Origin: Blastomyces gilchristii SLH14081
Taxonomy: Eukaryota > Ascomycota > Eurotiomycetes > Onygenales > Ajellomycetaceae
Length of the DNA stretch: 64,000 nt
Assembly (NCBI RefSeq): GCF_000003855.2
Contig: NW_003101665.1
Span: 538,828-602,827 of the forward strand
Direction of reading: 5' to 3'
The position numbers and the translations under genes were made by a program. Below, in pieces: positions 34,589-45,678 of this stretch; the first letter of the stretch is position 1; each line of letters begins with the position of its first letter. The notes under the pieces are model-generated. The model made no database searches. It had not been told where the DNA came from and saw nothing but the letters and a program-made list of their open reading frames with translations.

Positions 34589-35498
34589 CGATGTGATAAT
34601 CGACGGATGTGATGTCCGCTTGTACTCCATTACAGCTCTTCTTATTCTACTTCTCCTAAAGGATGCTAGCCACCAAATTTGCATCGATTGTTCATGTCTC
34701 TCTTTTTTGCCCCCTTGCTGCAGATAGATAGATATCCCTTATTCTCCTTTACTTTTGTCCTAACCTACCTACCTCACGAATGTTACGAAACTAGGAGAGA
34801 AAGCCGAGCCGGATGGATTCCTCAAACGGATGGCAGAATTTTGGAGCTGGGGCGTTTTTTCCTTAGTAATTGACGCCTGACTCATTCTCTTTTTTTGTTA
34901 TTATTATTTTCTTCTCCAGTCTTGCATTTAAATGGCTGCTGGCCTTCTCCACTTGGACTCCCTTGGGTCACAATACATTACTCTTCCATTTTTCTTGTCT
35001 TTTTCCACTTTCACTCTCTATATATTAAAACATCGTCACAAACATCTTTCTTTTCTTTTCCTTTTGGTTGTATCTTGATTTGGACAAATAAGAACCAATG
35101 CCGCTGGTCGGTTTAAGAACACATTAACACTTTTTTCAAACTAGGTCTACAGATGTGATGTGTACAATGATTGTCATATACAATTTGACCTAACTACTCC
35201 ACACGTCGATTTAAAAACAAAAGACGGCCATGTGATAACTCCCTATCTAATTGCAATACTAAATTGGATTGATGCAAAATCGTAAACAAATACACATATA
35301 TGCATGAATGCTAAAATTCAGAGAAGATAGAAGCAGATAATATAAGAAAGGCGAAAATGGGCACAGTCCCCAATCTATCCCTATACCACTCACTACACGT
35401 CACAAGGTCTCACAGGCCCAAGACATGCAAAATCAAAGTATCCAAATCCAACAATTAGAGACACAACGATGCTCCACCGTATACAGCGAACCCCCCCT
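34589..35498. other. Convergent 3' intergenic region
   Basis: This lies between the convergent ING/PHD and Dsc2 genes. It is AT-rich with no coding signal. The strand-opposed 3' ends leave about 900 bp for both untranslated tails. Confidence 0.5.
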
Positions 35499-36892
35499 TT
35501 AAAAACTCCCCGTAAACTGATCCAATATCTGCCCTGCCAACGGCCTCCTCTGCTGCCCCTGACCCTGGCCCGCCTCCCCACCCTCACCGCCACCACCATC
35601 ACCAACCGCATTTACCCCGCCCCTATCACCAACACCACCCCTCACCCCTCCCGCCGCAGCCGCAGCCGCAGCCGCAGCTGCAGCCCTCGACTCCCCCTCC
35701 AACCGCCTCCGCAAGCCCTCAAACCTCTCCCCATCCCCGCCCGTACCGCCCGTCACCCTCCGCAAGCCAGCCCACGACCTCCACCCACCCACCCTCCCCA
35801 GAGCTGACGCCATGCATGCCATCACCACCAGCACCAGCACCAGCACCAGCATCACTCCCCGCTGCTCCCCCCTCAACCCCGCGACCATGTCCCCGCGCAC
35901 CCGCAGCAGCATCAGCAGCCATATCCCCATAAACCCACCCCGGGACCCTCCACGCGGTCGCGCGGCCGGGTAATACCTCCGAGCGCCAGGCGTAGCCGAC
36001 CGCCCAGCCTATGGCGGCGGGGATGAGGGAGTGGGGGAATTGGGCGAGGGCGAGTTGGGCGGCGAGGAGGTAGGTGGTGGATTTATCGCTGACTTTTAGG
36101 GATGGGGGGGTTGGTGATGAGGTGGAGGTGGAGGGAGATTGGGAGATGGGTGGGGAGGAGGAGGAGGTGGTGGTGGCGATGCGGTATTTGTATGCGTGGG
36201 GGATTGCGGAGTAGAATTGGACGAGGAGGGCGAAGAGGATGGCTGTGGGGCCTGCGGGGAGGTAGTTTAGGGTGTTTAGGGAGAGGGGGCGGAGGAGGAG
36301 GGAGAGCAGGAGGGGTGGTAGGAGGGTTGTGTAGGGTAAGGTTGTTATTAGGAAGCTCTGTGAGGGTTGTGGAGGGTTGGTGTTAGTATTTTATGTTTGT
36401 AAGATGTGGGTTTTTGGTTCTAATGAGGGAGGGAGGTAAGAGTAAGGGGGCTTTCGGAAGAATAAGAGGAAGCGGAGGGAAGAAGGGACATACGCCAAAT
36501 TTCCTAGATCCCCATAGCCGTTCGATTACTCTGAGCTGATAAACGAGCAGTGCTGCAAAGAGTGCTTCACCCGAATTCGTGTAGGCTAGCTGTATTGGAG
36601 ACCGTACACTCGTTAGTTTTGTCCGATTAAACCAGTCTATTAAACCGCAGTCCGACAGCACTATGCTGTGATGTCAACACCAGAGAGCCTGGGGCTGGGA
36701 AAGGAGGAAGAGTAAAGAACCTACCTGCCAAACTCCGAGCCTCCATACCTGCCAATATTGCCATAGATGTGGCACGACTTGTATATATAGCAAGTATTTG
36801 ACGTCCGCTATGCTGGCAGTAATCGACGAAGCAATTATGAAGACCATGACATATTTCGAAATCGGCGCATTGGTGAAGCCGGAGCTGATCAT
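35499..36892 (-). CDS. dsc2: Dsc2-like rhomboid-fold subunit of the Dsc ubiquitin ligase
   Basis: Multi-pass membrane protein of the Dsc E3 ligase complex, which in fungi acts at the ER/Golgi in SREBP cleavage and membrane-protein quality control. Exon 1 is 36725-36892 (starts [20 protein letters not shown]), exon 2 is 36494-36589 ([32 protein letters not shown]) and exon 3 begins at 36357 ([25 protein letters not shown]). Hydrophobic segments, the YTN block and [11 protein letters not shown] match the derlin/rhomboid-like pseudoprotease fold of Dsc2/UBAC2. The catalytic Ser/His of rhomboids is not evident. The exon 3 frame closes at 35719, but the characteristic tail ([11 protein letters not shown], poly-Ala, [10 protein letters not shown]) lies in another frame ending at 35499. 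A further intron (one in-frame option joins GTGCGC near 35905 to GCGTCAG near 35800) or a frameshift is needed. Confidence 0.78.
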
Positions 36893-37978
36893 TTTCGCAA
36901 TTGTATGAAAACTAAAAGGAATGTCGGGTGTGCGGAATAGGTGGGCGACAGGTATGGGTGTGGGAGGCTTCTATTAATTACTTCTAATAGCTTCAAGGAA
37001 GCTGGATATGGCGTTTTCCTTTCGTTTCCGTGGCGATATATTCCCTCTTGATGGGAGAATGATCTGTAGTAGATGGCGGGGTCAAGGCTCGATGTTGTGT
37101 ATGTTCGTCAAACGCGGCTCAAATCCACACTCTCTTTATCTCTTTTTCCCACTCCTATGACTCGTATCCGGGAGTTTCCAAATGCCCCCTCCGCAATGAC
37201 TGTGCCGACTTCGTATCCCACTGTGAACAGTTGCAGGAGGACGGTGATTTGGCGTCGTCCTTCGTTTCGGTTCGATGGAATTTGTTTCTGCACAAGCTTA
37301 ATACATGTCCCGCACGGTTCTCCGCGTCAGGTGCATAAACTATTTCTCGTACGCGGCCAGCCAAAGAAGCAAAGAGTGTCCTTAAGAGGTGCGTTGGGTG
37401 AATTGGAGCTTTCTGAGCATCTGAGCACGGTGAGACGTCCGATTGGACACATGTCCAATTTGGGCTACGGCTTCCCGAATCCTGGGAGTCGGCATGCCGA
37501 GAGCTGTTATCCCCAAAATATGGAACATCCAGACCAGGCAACTACTATAACTATTGGGATCAAATTTCTTCTTTTCTTGATTTGGTTTTATGGTTTTGTG
37601 GTTTTAGAGATTTTTTTCTATTTTCTTTCCGGGTTGTGCTTTAGTCTATCACCACTACGAATTCCCGGGATTGTCAATCCAATTCTCTTCGTCCTCTCAA
37701 TACCCATTGGACTGTCTGTCATTCCTAGTAATTGTAATCAACGACGAGAAATCAAACTACGACCATATAATCAACACAAACATGAGTCACCAAAAGTGGA
37801 GGAAAACCGCTATGCAAAGCTAGGCTAAAATCACAACAGAACAGAAAGTTTTTCAGAGAGAATCCAAAGGAAGGTCGGTCGCTCTCTATCTCGCCAAAAG
37901 ATTTGCCAAAATACTATATATAGGTATTTCTAGTTCAAGATATTCCACAATACTATATAGTAGGGCGTAAGCAAGATT
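36893..37978. other. Intergenic region upstream of Dsc2
   Basis: This holds the 5' side of the Dsc2 gene and the 3' side of the Gag-like gene. A plus-strand ORF of 251 codons (37073-37828) has no recognisable motif and includes a T-rich stretch translating to a hydrophobic run. I do not support it as a gene. CTATATA words near 37912-37960 are AT-rich. Confidence 0.4.
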
Positions 37979-39784
37979 TCAAACCTCATTATCCATCTGC
38001 TCATAAAACTGCCTCGCAATGGCCTCGATGCGTTGACTCATATTTATCTTGGTGGGACTCGCGATGGCAGTTTCCGGCTTCGAGTTACAATTACTGTTCT
38101 GATTACTCCCCCTCTGTCCAGTCCGGCCTCGATTCTTGTTATGTTCCTGCTGCGCGGGCCCTGAAGGATTTCGATTTTGCTGTTGTCGTTCCCGAATCGC
38201 CTTTTGGCGGAAGAATTCGTTCGTTTGCTGATTCTGGCGACGCCAGCGCTCAGAGCCTAGTTCCGGATTTTTTATGTAGCAGGCAGACTGTGTATGACCT
38301 GGTCGAGTGCAGAATTCGCACTTAACACTCGGGTCCGGGCGGGTCTGGGTTTGGGTTTGGGATTGGCCGCGTTCTTCCTTCCCACGGCTGCTGTCCCGGC
38401 ATTTGATCGTCTCGCTGCTACTTGTATTACTTGAGTTTGACGATTGATGCCGATTGTTCTCCTTTTTCTTCTTCGAGGTTGACCTGGTTGTTCCGCTACG
38501 AGTACTAACGTCACCATCGTTGCTGACCTTGCTCGCTACGACGGACACGATTCCATCCCTCATGTCGTTAGAAAGGGTTAAGGGCGACTGGTTGGGTGAC
38601 AAATCAGTATTGCTATCACTGGCCGAAATAGTGCTGATAATAGTGTTTCCTTCTGAGGGTAAACAGGCTACCAGCTCATCAATCAAGATATCGATATCCA
38701 GTGTCTGCGGGATGGATTTGGGCGTCTCCTCCTGTTTCAACTTAAAGTTGGCATGGATGATATCTTGTGAAGCGCTTGAAACACCCTCATACAAGATATC
38801 GTACAACAGCCAATCAGGAACTGGAAATCCAAGCTTCTCCAGTTTCCTCCTCGCTTCCTGGAACTGCTTGATATATTCCCTATCACTCGTTTTCTGGGAC
38901 GGGTATAGGTTTTGGAAAATGGAGCGGCGCTCCTCTTCAAGAGGTCGACGGAATGTGGATTCCAGCTGATTCCAGAGAAGGTATGCGGAGCGCCTTGTTG
39001 GCTGAGTGACTGCTTCCATTGCCTGTGAATCTATTGAGTCCCATATCAGATTATATAGCCAGTCATTCTGCTGGCCCCATAGGTACGTGTTTTCATCCGT
39101 GAAGGGAGAGAACTTTTGCCCATTATCGATGATGTAGCTGCACCCTGTGGACTCAGCAATGGAAAGGATCGACTCCCGCCAGTTGGCGTAATTGTCTTTA
39201 CAATACAGGCGGTGCGGATATGGAGTATCCTTCGTAAGACGGAGAAATGCGATTATCTTTTTGCCGACTACGGCCTCCGCATCGGGTTTCTCGGTTTCCT
39301 CGATGCTGCCGTTGACATCCTGATTCTCTTTCCCGGTCCAAGGAGGTGACTCTTCACCTCCTTCACCAACCGTATTCGTATTCTCGTTCCCATTTCTCTT
39401 CCTATTCGACTCTCTGATCGCATTCAACTCCTCCTTCAGCTGTCCAATCTCCAAACAAAGGCCCAGGGCCAGTCCATGTGCCGTCTGGAGAATATGCGTT
39501 TCCTTTTGCATCTGAGATACCCCATGTTCGGCTAGTTGAAAGTCGGGCAACGGCGTGAATCTATCAACATATGCTGTCAAAGCGTCAGGCTTTAACGTCA
39601 CGCTCTCCTCACCGCCCTCGACGTACTCGCCAGGGACAAAATCGCCATCGCCAGAGTCAACAAAGCGCGTATCCATATTGGCCGGTTGAAGAATAGTAAC
39701 TCGGTTTGGCGAAAAGTCGGCTGCGGCTGCGTTCAAAACGGGGGCGCGTTCAGACGTGTTTTTAGATGAACTTCTGCTGGGCAT
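37979..39784 (-). CDS. Stand-alone copia-type Gag-like protein with zinc knuckle
   Basis: An intact 601-codon frame, with ATG at 39782-39784 (MPSRSSSKNT). The central region (about 175-400) looks like the Gag/UBN2 domain of Ty1/copia elements: LYCKDNYANWRESIL, LWGQQNDWLYNLIWDSIDSQ, then LWNQLESTFRR, EYIKQFQEARRKLEKLGFPVPDWLLYDIL. A CCHC knuckle follows near 489-502 (C-EF-C-TRPG-H-TQSA-C), the usual nucleic-acid-binding motif. There is no protease, integrase or RT frame on either side, no LTR pair was seen within 2 kb, and CpG content is normal. It is either a recently arrived Gag-only copy or a host gene derived from Gag. The family assignment is fairly secure but the function is unknown. Confidence 0.8.
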   Translation of the reverse strand: MPSRSSSKNTSERAPVLNAAAADFSPNRVTILQPANMDTRFVDSGDGDFVPGEYVEGGEESVTLKPDALTAYVDRFTPLPDFQLAEHGVSQMQKETHILQTAHGLALGLCLEIGQLKEELNAIRESNRKRNGNENTNTVGEGGEESPPWTGKENQDVNGSIEETEKPDAEAVVGKKIIAFLRLTKDTPYPHRLYCKDNYANWRESILSIAESTGCSYIIDNGQKFSPFTDENTYLWGQQNDWLYNLIWDSIDSQAMEAVTQPTRRSAYLLWNQLESTFRRPLEEERRSIFQNLYPSQKTSDREYIKQFQEARRKLEKLGFPVPDWLLYDILYEGVSSASQDIIHANFKLKQEETPKSIPQTLDIDILIDELVACLPSEGNTIISTISASDSNTDLSPNQSPLTLSNDMRDGIVSVVASKVSNDGDVSTRSGTTRSTSKKKKENNRHQSSNSSNTSSSETIKCRDSSRGKEERGQSQTQTQTRPDPSVKCEFCTRPGHTQSACYIKNPELGSERWRRQNQQTNEFFRQKAIRERQQQNRNPSGPAQQEHNKNRGRTGQRGSNQNSNCNSKPETAIASPTKINMSQRIEAIARQFYEQMDNEV

Positions 39785-40286
39785 CACGGCTTTCTTTTCC
39801 CCCTCTTTTATTTTTATTTTTATTTTTTTTTGTCCCTCACTGTGTGGGCTTCGAGGCCGGGGGGTAGGTAGGTAATAATAATAGATAGATAGACTTTAGG
39901 GAGGATTAACTGAACCTGGATTCTTTTTCTCTTTCTTTTTTCTTTTTTCTTTTTCTTTTTCTTTTTTTCCCTTTTTTTCTTTTTGTTTCCGTTGTTTTAG
40001 GGAGGCCCAAGTCCCAAGCTAGTAGTGCTAGGAAGCAAAATAAACGTTACAAAGGGAGCAGACGAGGCAAGCTTCTGTCCCCTTTCCCTTACGCATTTTC
40101 TTCCCTTTCATGCATGGAAACGAAACGGGTGGAAATCTATGCTGCTTTTGCAGCTTTCCTTTCCCCAATTCGTTCACGTAAGACAAACGAATAGAAGCGA
40201 GACTTCGCTGAGGCTTTTATTTTACCGTTAGCTGGCTGACATGCTATTGTGTGTGTAATCTATCTACGCGAGCTACACTAACCATA
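39785..40286. other. Intergenic region upstream of the Gag-like gene
   Basis: A 90-base pyrimidine-rich tract of T4-6C repeats (about 39920-39992, plus strand) lies just upstream of the minus-strand gene, where it would be a purine-rich tract on the coding strand. No gene is seen. Confidence 0.4.
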
Positions 40287-40384
40287 CCAGAAGAACGTAG
40301 GGTTATTAAGTTACACGACCGGATTATGGTTGTTCCACCATTTCAATCAACACAGTCACTGCTGTTATTATTATTATTATTACA
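40287..40384. repeat. Third Tnp2-type transposon left terminus, truncated
   Basis: From 40291, GAAGAACGTAGGGTTATT matches the left end of copy B (44874 on), and the homology continues through GACCGGATTATGG and TTCCACCATTTCAATC to about 40350. The adjoining CAACACAGTCACTG equals the copy B palindrome CGACACGGTCGCCG with four C-to-T/G-to-A changes and a 3-base deletion. A TTATTATTA run follows. No matching right terminus was found before 41794. The copy is thus a fragment, or its remainder is hidden by the assembly gap. Confidence 0.6.
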
Positions 40385-41458
40385 AGCATCAAACGCTCGC
40401 TTACGCTCGCTTTGCTGCTTGCGCAGCCCCCTCCCCCCAACCACCTCCTAGCATTATTTACCACCCCTTGCAGCTTTTATCTCGGTCTACACGAACAAGG
40501 CAATTACCGAAGGGGCAGGGACTGCGACATATACCGGACTTCAATAAGTTACTTGCTGTTATTTAGTGTATAAGCTCGTTAGAGAAAGAGTGTCATCAAG
40601 TAGGATAAAAAATGAGATGACGTCTCTGTTTTAGTAGCATAGTATTTATAGATTATCTAACAGAGATTGACTGCANNNNNNNNNNNNNNNNNNNNNNNNN
40701 NNNNNNNNNNNNNNNNNNNNNNNNNNNNNNNNNNNNNNNNNNNNNNNNNNNNNNNNNNNNNNNNNNNNNNNNNNNNNNNNNNNNTCTACCCCCTCTACTG
40801 CCTCTATCACCCTCTCCCCCTATCACTCTCTTCCACCCCGTATCACCTCTATCATCATTATCAGATTAATCAGAGGTATACAAACTGCAGAGCCAGCTGT
40901 TCAATCTCATCTGAATTCAAAGAAGTGCACATGACATCACATGAGATCATGTTACAGAGAATTTAGCAGTGCATGCTATGAACACAGAGATCAAAAATGA
41001 ATATAGAGAAAAGTATAAGAAATGTAAATACTGTAGAGAATGTATGAAAAGAGCAGAATGAAAAAAAGAATGAAGATTTGAAGATTGATCTGAGCTGTAT
41101 AAATCAGAGCATTTAAATATTTTTAATGAAATGTTGGCAGAAAATAAGAGGTCATACCGTCATACGCTATAAACGCTATTAACATCATATTACTACTATT
41201 TTTCTTATCATGAGCTTACTACAAAACTCATCTAATACTTACTAATACTAGCTCTCTTAGCTTGCACATTTATTTTACTATAAATAGCTCTATCTTTTGT
41301 ATGAAATTAGATATAATAGATACGGAGTATAAAAGTTATAATAAGAGAAGAATTATTCTATAATCAATTAAAAATTGTTTTACAATCAATTAAGAATTGA
41401 TTATAGAATTGATAGTAAATAATTGAGTAGTTTCAAATTAACAAGAAAAGATGTATTG
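40385..41458. other. No gene; AT-rich relic with assembly gap
   Basis: 40385-40590 is mixed in composition with a repeated ACGCTCGCTT. From about 40590 on both sides of the gap the DNA is AT-rich and CpG-poor like the RIP-mutated blocks. Short TCTACCCCCTCTACTGCC-like tandem pieces follow the gap. Nothing coding is recognisable. Confidence 0.45.
40676..40784. other. Assembly gap (109 N)
   Basis: A run of 109 undetermined bases. It is flanked by TCTACCCCCTCTACTGCCTC-type low-complexity sequence on its right and AT-rich sequence on its left, so a collapsed repeat is likely. The true length is unknown. Confidence 0.99.
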
Positions 41459-41542
41459 AGCGAGGTCAGGTAGTGGCAACGGGCCACATTTGCGAGGTCA
41501 GCTTACATAACGAGGTCAAGTGGCGCACTTAGCGAGGTCAAG
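41459..41542 (+). repeat. Four direct copies of CGAGGTCA
   Basis: CGAGGTCA occurs at 41461-41468, 41493-41500, 41511-41518 and 41533-41540, each followed by A or G. The spacing is irregular (32, 18 and 22 bp between starts). The cluster sits at the edge between AT-rich relic DNA and the 3' side of TFB1. It might be a set of protein-binding sites or transposon subterminal repeats. I cannot tell which. Confidence 0.6.
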
Positions 41543-41794
41543 TTTTCTGCTTCCTGAGCTAGCAACCTCTTCAATCAAGCAAGCTTTACACCTTCCACAT
41601 ATCCACCAGTAAAATACAAAATAATACAGAATATAAGAGAAGTGACGCGAAGAAAATATAGTTACCGTTCCATTTCGCTGCCGCTCAACCCGCTTCAGCT
41701 TCCGATACCATGCTCTTAGTAGAAAACTAGATACTCCTTTTTAAAGTACAGAAACCAGAGATAAACAAAAAAGATATGGCCATCTAAATGCCAT

Positions 41795-43869
41795 CTATCC
41801 CCCTCCCCCGGCTGCTGGCGTGGCTGTACCATCCTGACCCTGAACCTGCTGCGCCTGCACCAACGCCTTCCTATACTCCTCTAACGCCTTCCCCAGTGCC
41901 TTCACCGTCGGCTCCAGAAGGGCATTAACCGTCTTCTCCCCACCCTCGACCCCCTTCAAATTCGGCCGAATATTTTTCCCCGTCGACGCCATGACTTCCC
42001 TCGCATGCTGTTTCAGCCTTTCAATTTCCCCCTGGCGCTCCTTTTCCGCCTCGTCTGCCACGGCTCTAATACGATCTATGGCGCGGTTCAACGACTCGAC
42101 TAGGGACGCGATTTCGCCTGCCCGGTCCGGGTTGCCGGATAAGAACGCTTGCCAGAATTGATGTAGGAATTCGGTCGTGGTGGCGTGCGTGAGAGTCAGG
42201 CGGTCGAAGATGGCTGGGGGGAGACCGCAGGTTTCTGGCGAGGTCGTGGAGGGGGAGGATAATTGGGATTTGCGGTCACGGATGGCGGAGAATATCTGGG
42301 AAGACGCGGCAGCGAGGGCCGCTCTAGAGCCGACCCTTTCTTGTTTTGATTTCGTGCTCTGTTGTTGGTTAGGGGTATCATTAACATTATCATCAGCGCT
42401 GTCGGTTTCCTCAGGCTCAACAATGCGGTCCAGTCGAACGTCACCGCGCTTATTGGGGGGGAACGTGGAGTCTAGGTCGTTCTGTAACGTGTGGAGAACC
42501 TCCTGAGGATCCTGCTGCGCAAATGCCCGTGTCTCCTCATCCTCCGTAGGTTTTGTCCCAGTGAAGAAACGACTTTGGTCGCGCACATTCAATGTAATAC
42601 GCTTCAACTCCTCATCCCCGCGAAGATCACGAAGCTGCAATTCATTATATGCCTCCTCACTCAGCCCAATCGGTGCAGAAGGGTCAGCATCAACCGGCGT
42701 GACATTCGCGATGATCTTCTCACTTAACGAGTTCAATGTCCGTATAATTGGCACTTTATCCATATCAGCAGGTCTCATGTCGAAGTATGGTCTATTTCCC
42801 TGCCTCTGGCTATGGTTCTCCTCATTCCCCTCAAGATCAATAATATGTGGCACATTCGCCGTCCACGAACGGCCCGCATACTCGTCGACCTTAAGATACT
42901 TATCTAGAATCGGATCAGTCGCATCCGCTTCCGTCACCCGTTCACCGCGCAGCTTCTTAAACAACCGACTCTGAAAAAAGCGCGACCAGAACTGCTGCTC
43001 TGTTAGTTTGGGGACATTCTCATCATACACTTTCTTCACCAGCGGATGCTGGCTGAATATTAGCTGGATCTGTTCCTTGCTAATATTAAGCTTAGTCACG
43101 TTATCCTCCACCCGCGGCTTCAACGTTGAGAGTACGTTATATGACCCGCGCGTCTGCGACTTCTCAATCGCATGCGCACGCAGCAGGTGCACTCTCGTCG
43201 ACCAAAACTGTGACACAAACTGCGCACTACTGACCGTTTCGGCTTTTGTGCGAAGCGTCTCCATGAACACTCTCTGCAGTGCCGGATCGGATTTTAGGAG
43301 GGATTGCTGTAGTTCTGCGTCCGCGATTAGCCGGTTATCGTCGTCCCACGGAGGTTTCCCGGCCACTGACGACAGCGCATTCGCGATTGCCATGGCGGCT
43401 GGTGCGCCTTCTTTGGCCGGAGCCTGCCCTGTCTTTATTGCTTGTATGGTTGCGCTAAGGGCATCTTTGATCGCATCAGCCTCGGCACGGGCGTTTGGTC
43501 CGGCCGTAAAGGAAAAAATATACTGCTCCGTGGCACCAGGCGGGGCTTTGTGGGGACTCGGGCTTGGGCCAGCGTTGGAAACTTGTACGAATACCTTCAG
43601 CATGACTTTCGGACTTGTCGCGGGGGTTTGTTGGAGGTCTAGAGTTGAAAGGGTTCAAAAGTTAGCAATCAAGAACATCCCACCTGACGGAAAGAATGAT
43701 CGGGGCGAGATAACAAACGTGTAATATCCGCAACTTTAATCGTCACCGGCGACAATCCGGAACTACTCCCCTTAGGTGCCCATGTAATCGATTGCCCGTC
43801 CGAAGCCATCGTCAGGGAGCCATCTTTCTTCTTGTATGCCACCGCCTGGCTTTCCACACGAGCTGCCAT
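41795..43869 (-). CDS. tfb1: TFIIH core subunit Tfb1 (p62)
   Basis: Subunit of the core of general transcription and DNA-repair factor TFIIH, acting in the nucleus in RNA polymerase II initiation and nucleotide-excision repair. Exon 1 is 43719-43869 (starts MAARVESQAVAYKKKDGSLT). Exon 2 is 41795-43638. The intron has donor GTTTGT, a GCTAAC branch sequence and acceptor CTCTAG. This splice gives the join DITHLQQTPATSPKVMLKVF, which restores the conserved PH-domain segment; the more obvious GT 25 bases further downstream does not keep the frame. The product is 664 residues. It contains the N-terminal PH domain (to about 105) and BSD domains, the clearest being LTEQQFWSRFFQSRLFKKL (about 260). 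The C-terminal part is helical and polar. The length is normal for fungal Tfb1. Confidence 0.93.
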
Positions 43870-44873
43870 TGATTCAGTCCTGCCTCCCCTCTTCTTCCAG
43901 ATTTAGTCTTCACGTTTCGTAAGCCCCGTCGTATTCAATAAAAGTCAAAAAGAAAGGTAAGTTTAGGATGGGTTAAGGTATTGCGCTGTTCGACAACCCT
44001 ACTCAACCTCACTTTACGTCCAATATTCGATCCAACTAGCGTAGATTCCGGGATGCCGCAGCAGATTTTCCAGCCGGCAGCTGATATAGTTGAATAGGTC
44101 ACCGTCGTCTACTGTGACGAAACTCTCAAATCGCACTTCATTCATTCGTTCATTCACTCATTCACTCGTAGTCCCCTTCCCTCAATAAATCGTCTCGCGA
44201 TACCGTCAGTTATCGAACCGAAAGTGGGAAACAAAAGAGAGAGAAAAAAATGACACACCAAAAGTCGTTATCGCATTGTTCAACGTAAATGGTTCGGGCG
44301 AGGAGGGCGAAGGGCTGAAGAGGTTCTCGAATATATCCGGGTTTAACTTTTGCAATAGAGCAAACTAACACACCACCCTCCCACCTGTCGATGAGTTCCG
44401 CTCCGCAATAAATACCCCAGAGGGGGGTCCTAACGGCCCTCCCCCGTTTCTTTTGATTCCCTCCTACCCTTCCCGCCGTTGCGCGCTAGCAGGCTCGCAG
44501 CCTAGCTCCAGATACTCCTCCGTTAATCACCTTTCCGTCATGAACGTTGTATCGTATATCTCTCGCGTCGGCCGTGGATTGCGATAATGTTGAGAGAGCA
44601 AAGGTAAAACAAGCACTCTCCGCTTGGAAAAAGGTGAAGATGTAGTTGCGTAAATATTAGAGATAAAGGAGATTCTCAGGTAAAATATAATATACTGTTA
44701 TCACTCTTATCCCCTAAATAAAACACAGGCGGGTAGAGTCTTTAAGATTGGCCTTGAAAAGGTAGGGTAGAAGACCGCTGATTAATTGCCCCGGAGCTTG
44801 GGCTGGCCGGGGGTTACGTATATCATGTGATTTATGCATATAGTCATGTGATCTGTATAGATCTCCATATGGG
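43870..44873. other. Promoter region of tfb1 and flank of the transposon
   Basis: This holds the upstream side of tfb1 (minus). An ATTCATTCGTTCATTCACTCATTCACTC-like TTCA/CATTC tandem lies at about 44138-44170. No gene is seen. AT-rich sequence begins after the transposon end. Confidence 0.45.
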
Positions 44874-44942
44874 AAGAACGTAGGGTTATTACACGACCGG
44901 ATTATGGTTGTTCCACCATTTCAATCGGCGACACGGTCGCCG
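44874..44942. repeat. Left terminus and subterminal palindrome of copy B
   Basis: The inverted terminal repeat at 44874-44889 is followed by CpG-containing sequence and then a perfect inverted repeat, CGGCGAC (44926-44932), ACG, GTCGCCG (44936-44942). The right end carries a related palindrome, so each end of the element has one. Beyond 44950 the CpGs vanish. Confidence 0.75.
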
Positions 44943-45678
44943 AGCTGTAAATCATAGTATAATGATGAATGAATGATGGAATCACTGTAAATAAGTGATA
45001 AACTGAAAAAATCAATTATTATATTGATAATGTCACTGAATTTAATCTATATAATCACTAATTCTAAAAATCATCTCATTTACTGATATTATTCTCTATT
45101 AAAAATCACAGACACTTCTATCTAAATTCTTCTGAATTGACTGAACTAAGTTTCTTTTATAGTCTTCATTTCTAGTTATATTACTCTCATTGATCACATC
45201 ACTGAACTTATAAATTAAGATTTACAGATTAGTTATAATCTAAGAGACACTGTTATCAGTTATCTGATATTTAAAAGTCTATATAATTATTAATTTCTGA
45301 ATAAATCTGAGAATTATTTCACTGACTCTAGCTTACTGTTTCAGTGATTATTTCATAAGTTCAGAGACTCAGAACACTCATCAGAGTCAGAAGATTAAAG
45401 AAGAAGAGAGAGAAAGAATTAATAACAGTGATAGAAAGACTGATAAGAATTACAGAGAGAGAAAGAGAATTATTACTATTAATAGATTTCTTATTACTAC
45501 TACTCTTATTAACTGTATTACTGAGAAGTTTGATAATTATTTTAAATCAGTTTATTATTTTATATATTTCAATGAAAATACACTGTGCTTTCTCTCTGAT
45601 ACTATTAATCAAGTTTATAAGATTTTTTATCACTGCTTTTTAACTCTTATAATAATTATTAATCAATCTCAAGATCTC

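Noticed and set aside
37073..37828. A 251-codon ORF upstream of dsc2
   Set aside because: No motif, includes a T-rich stretch that reads as a false membrane segment, and is not supported by codon pattern.
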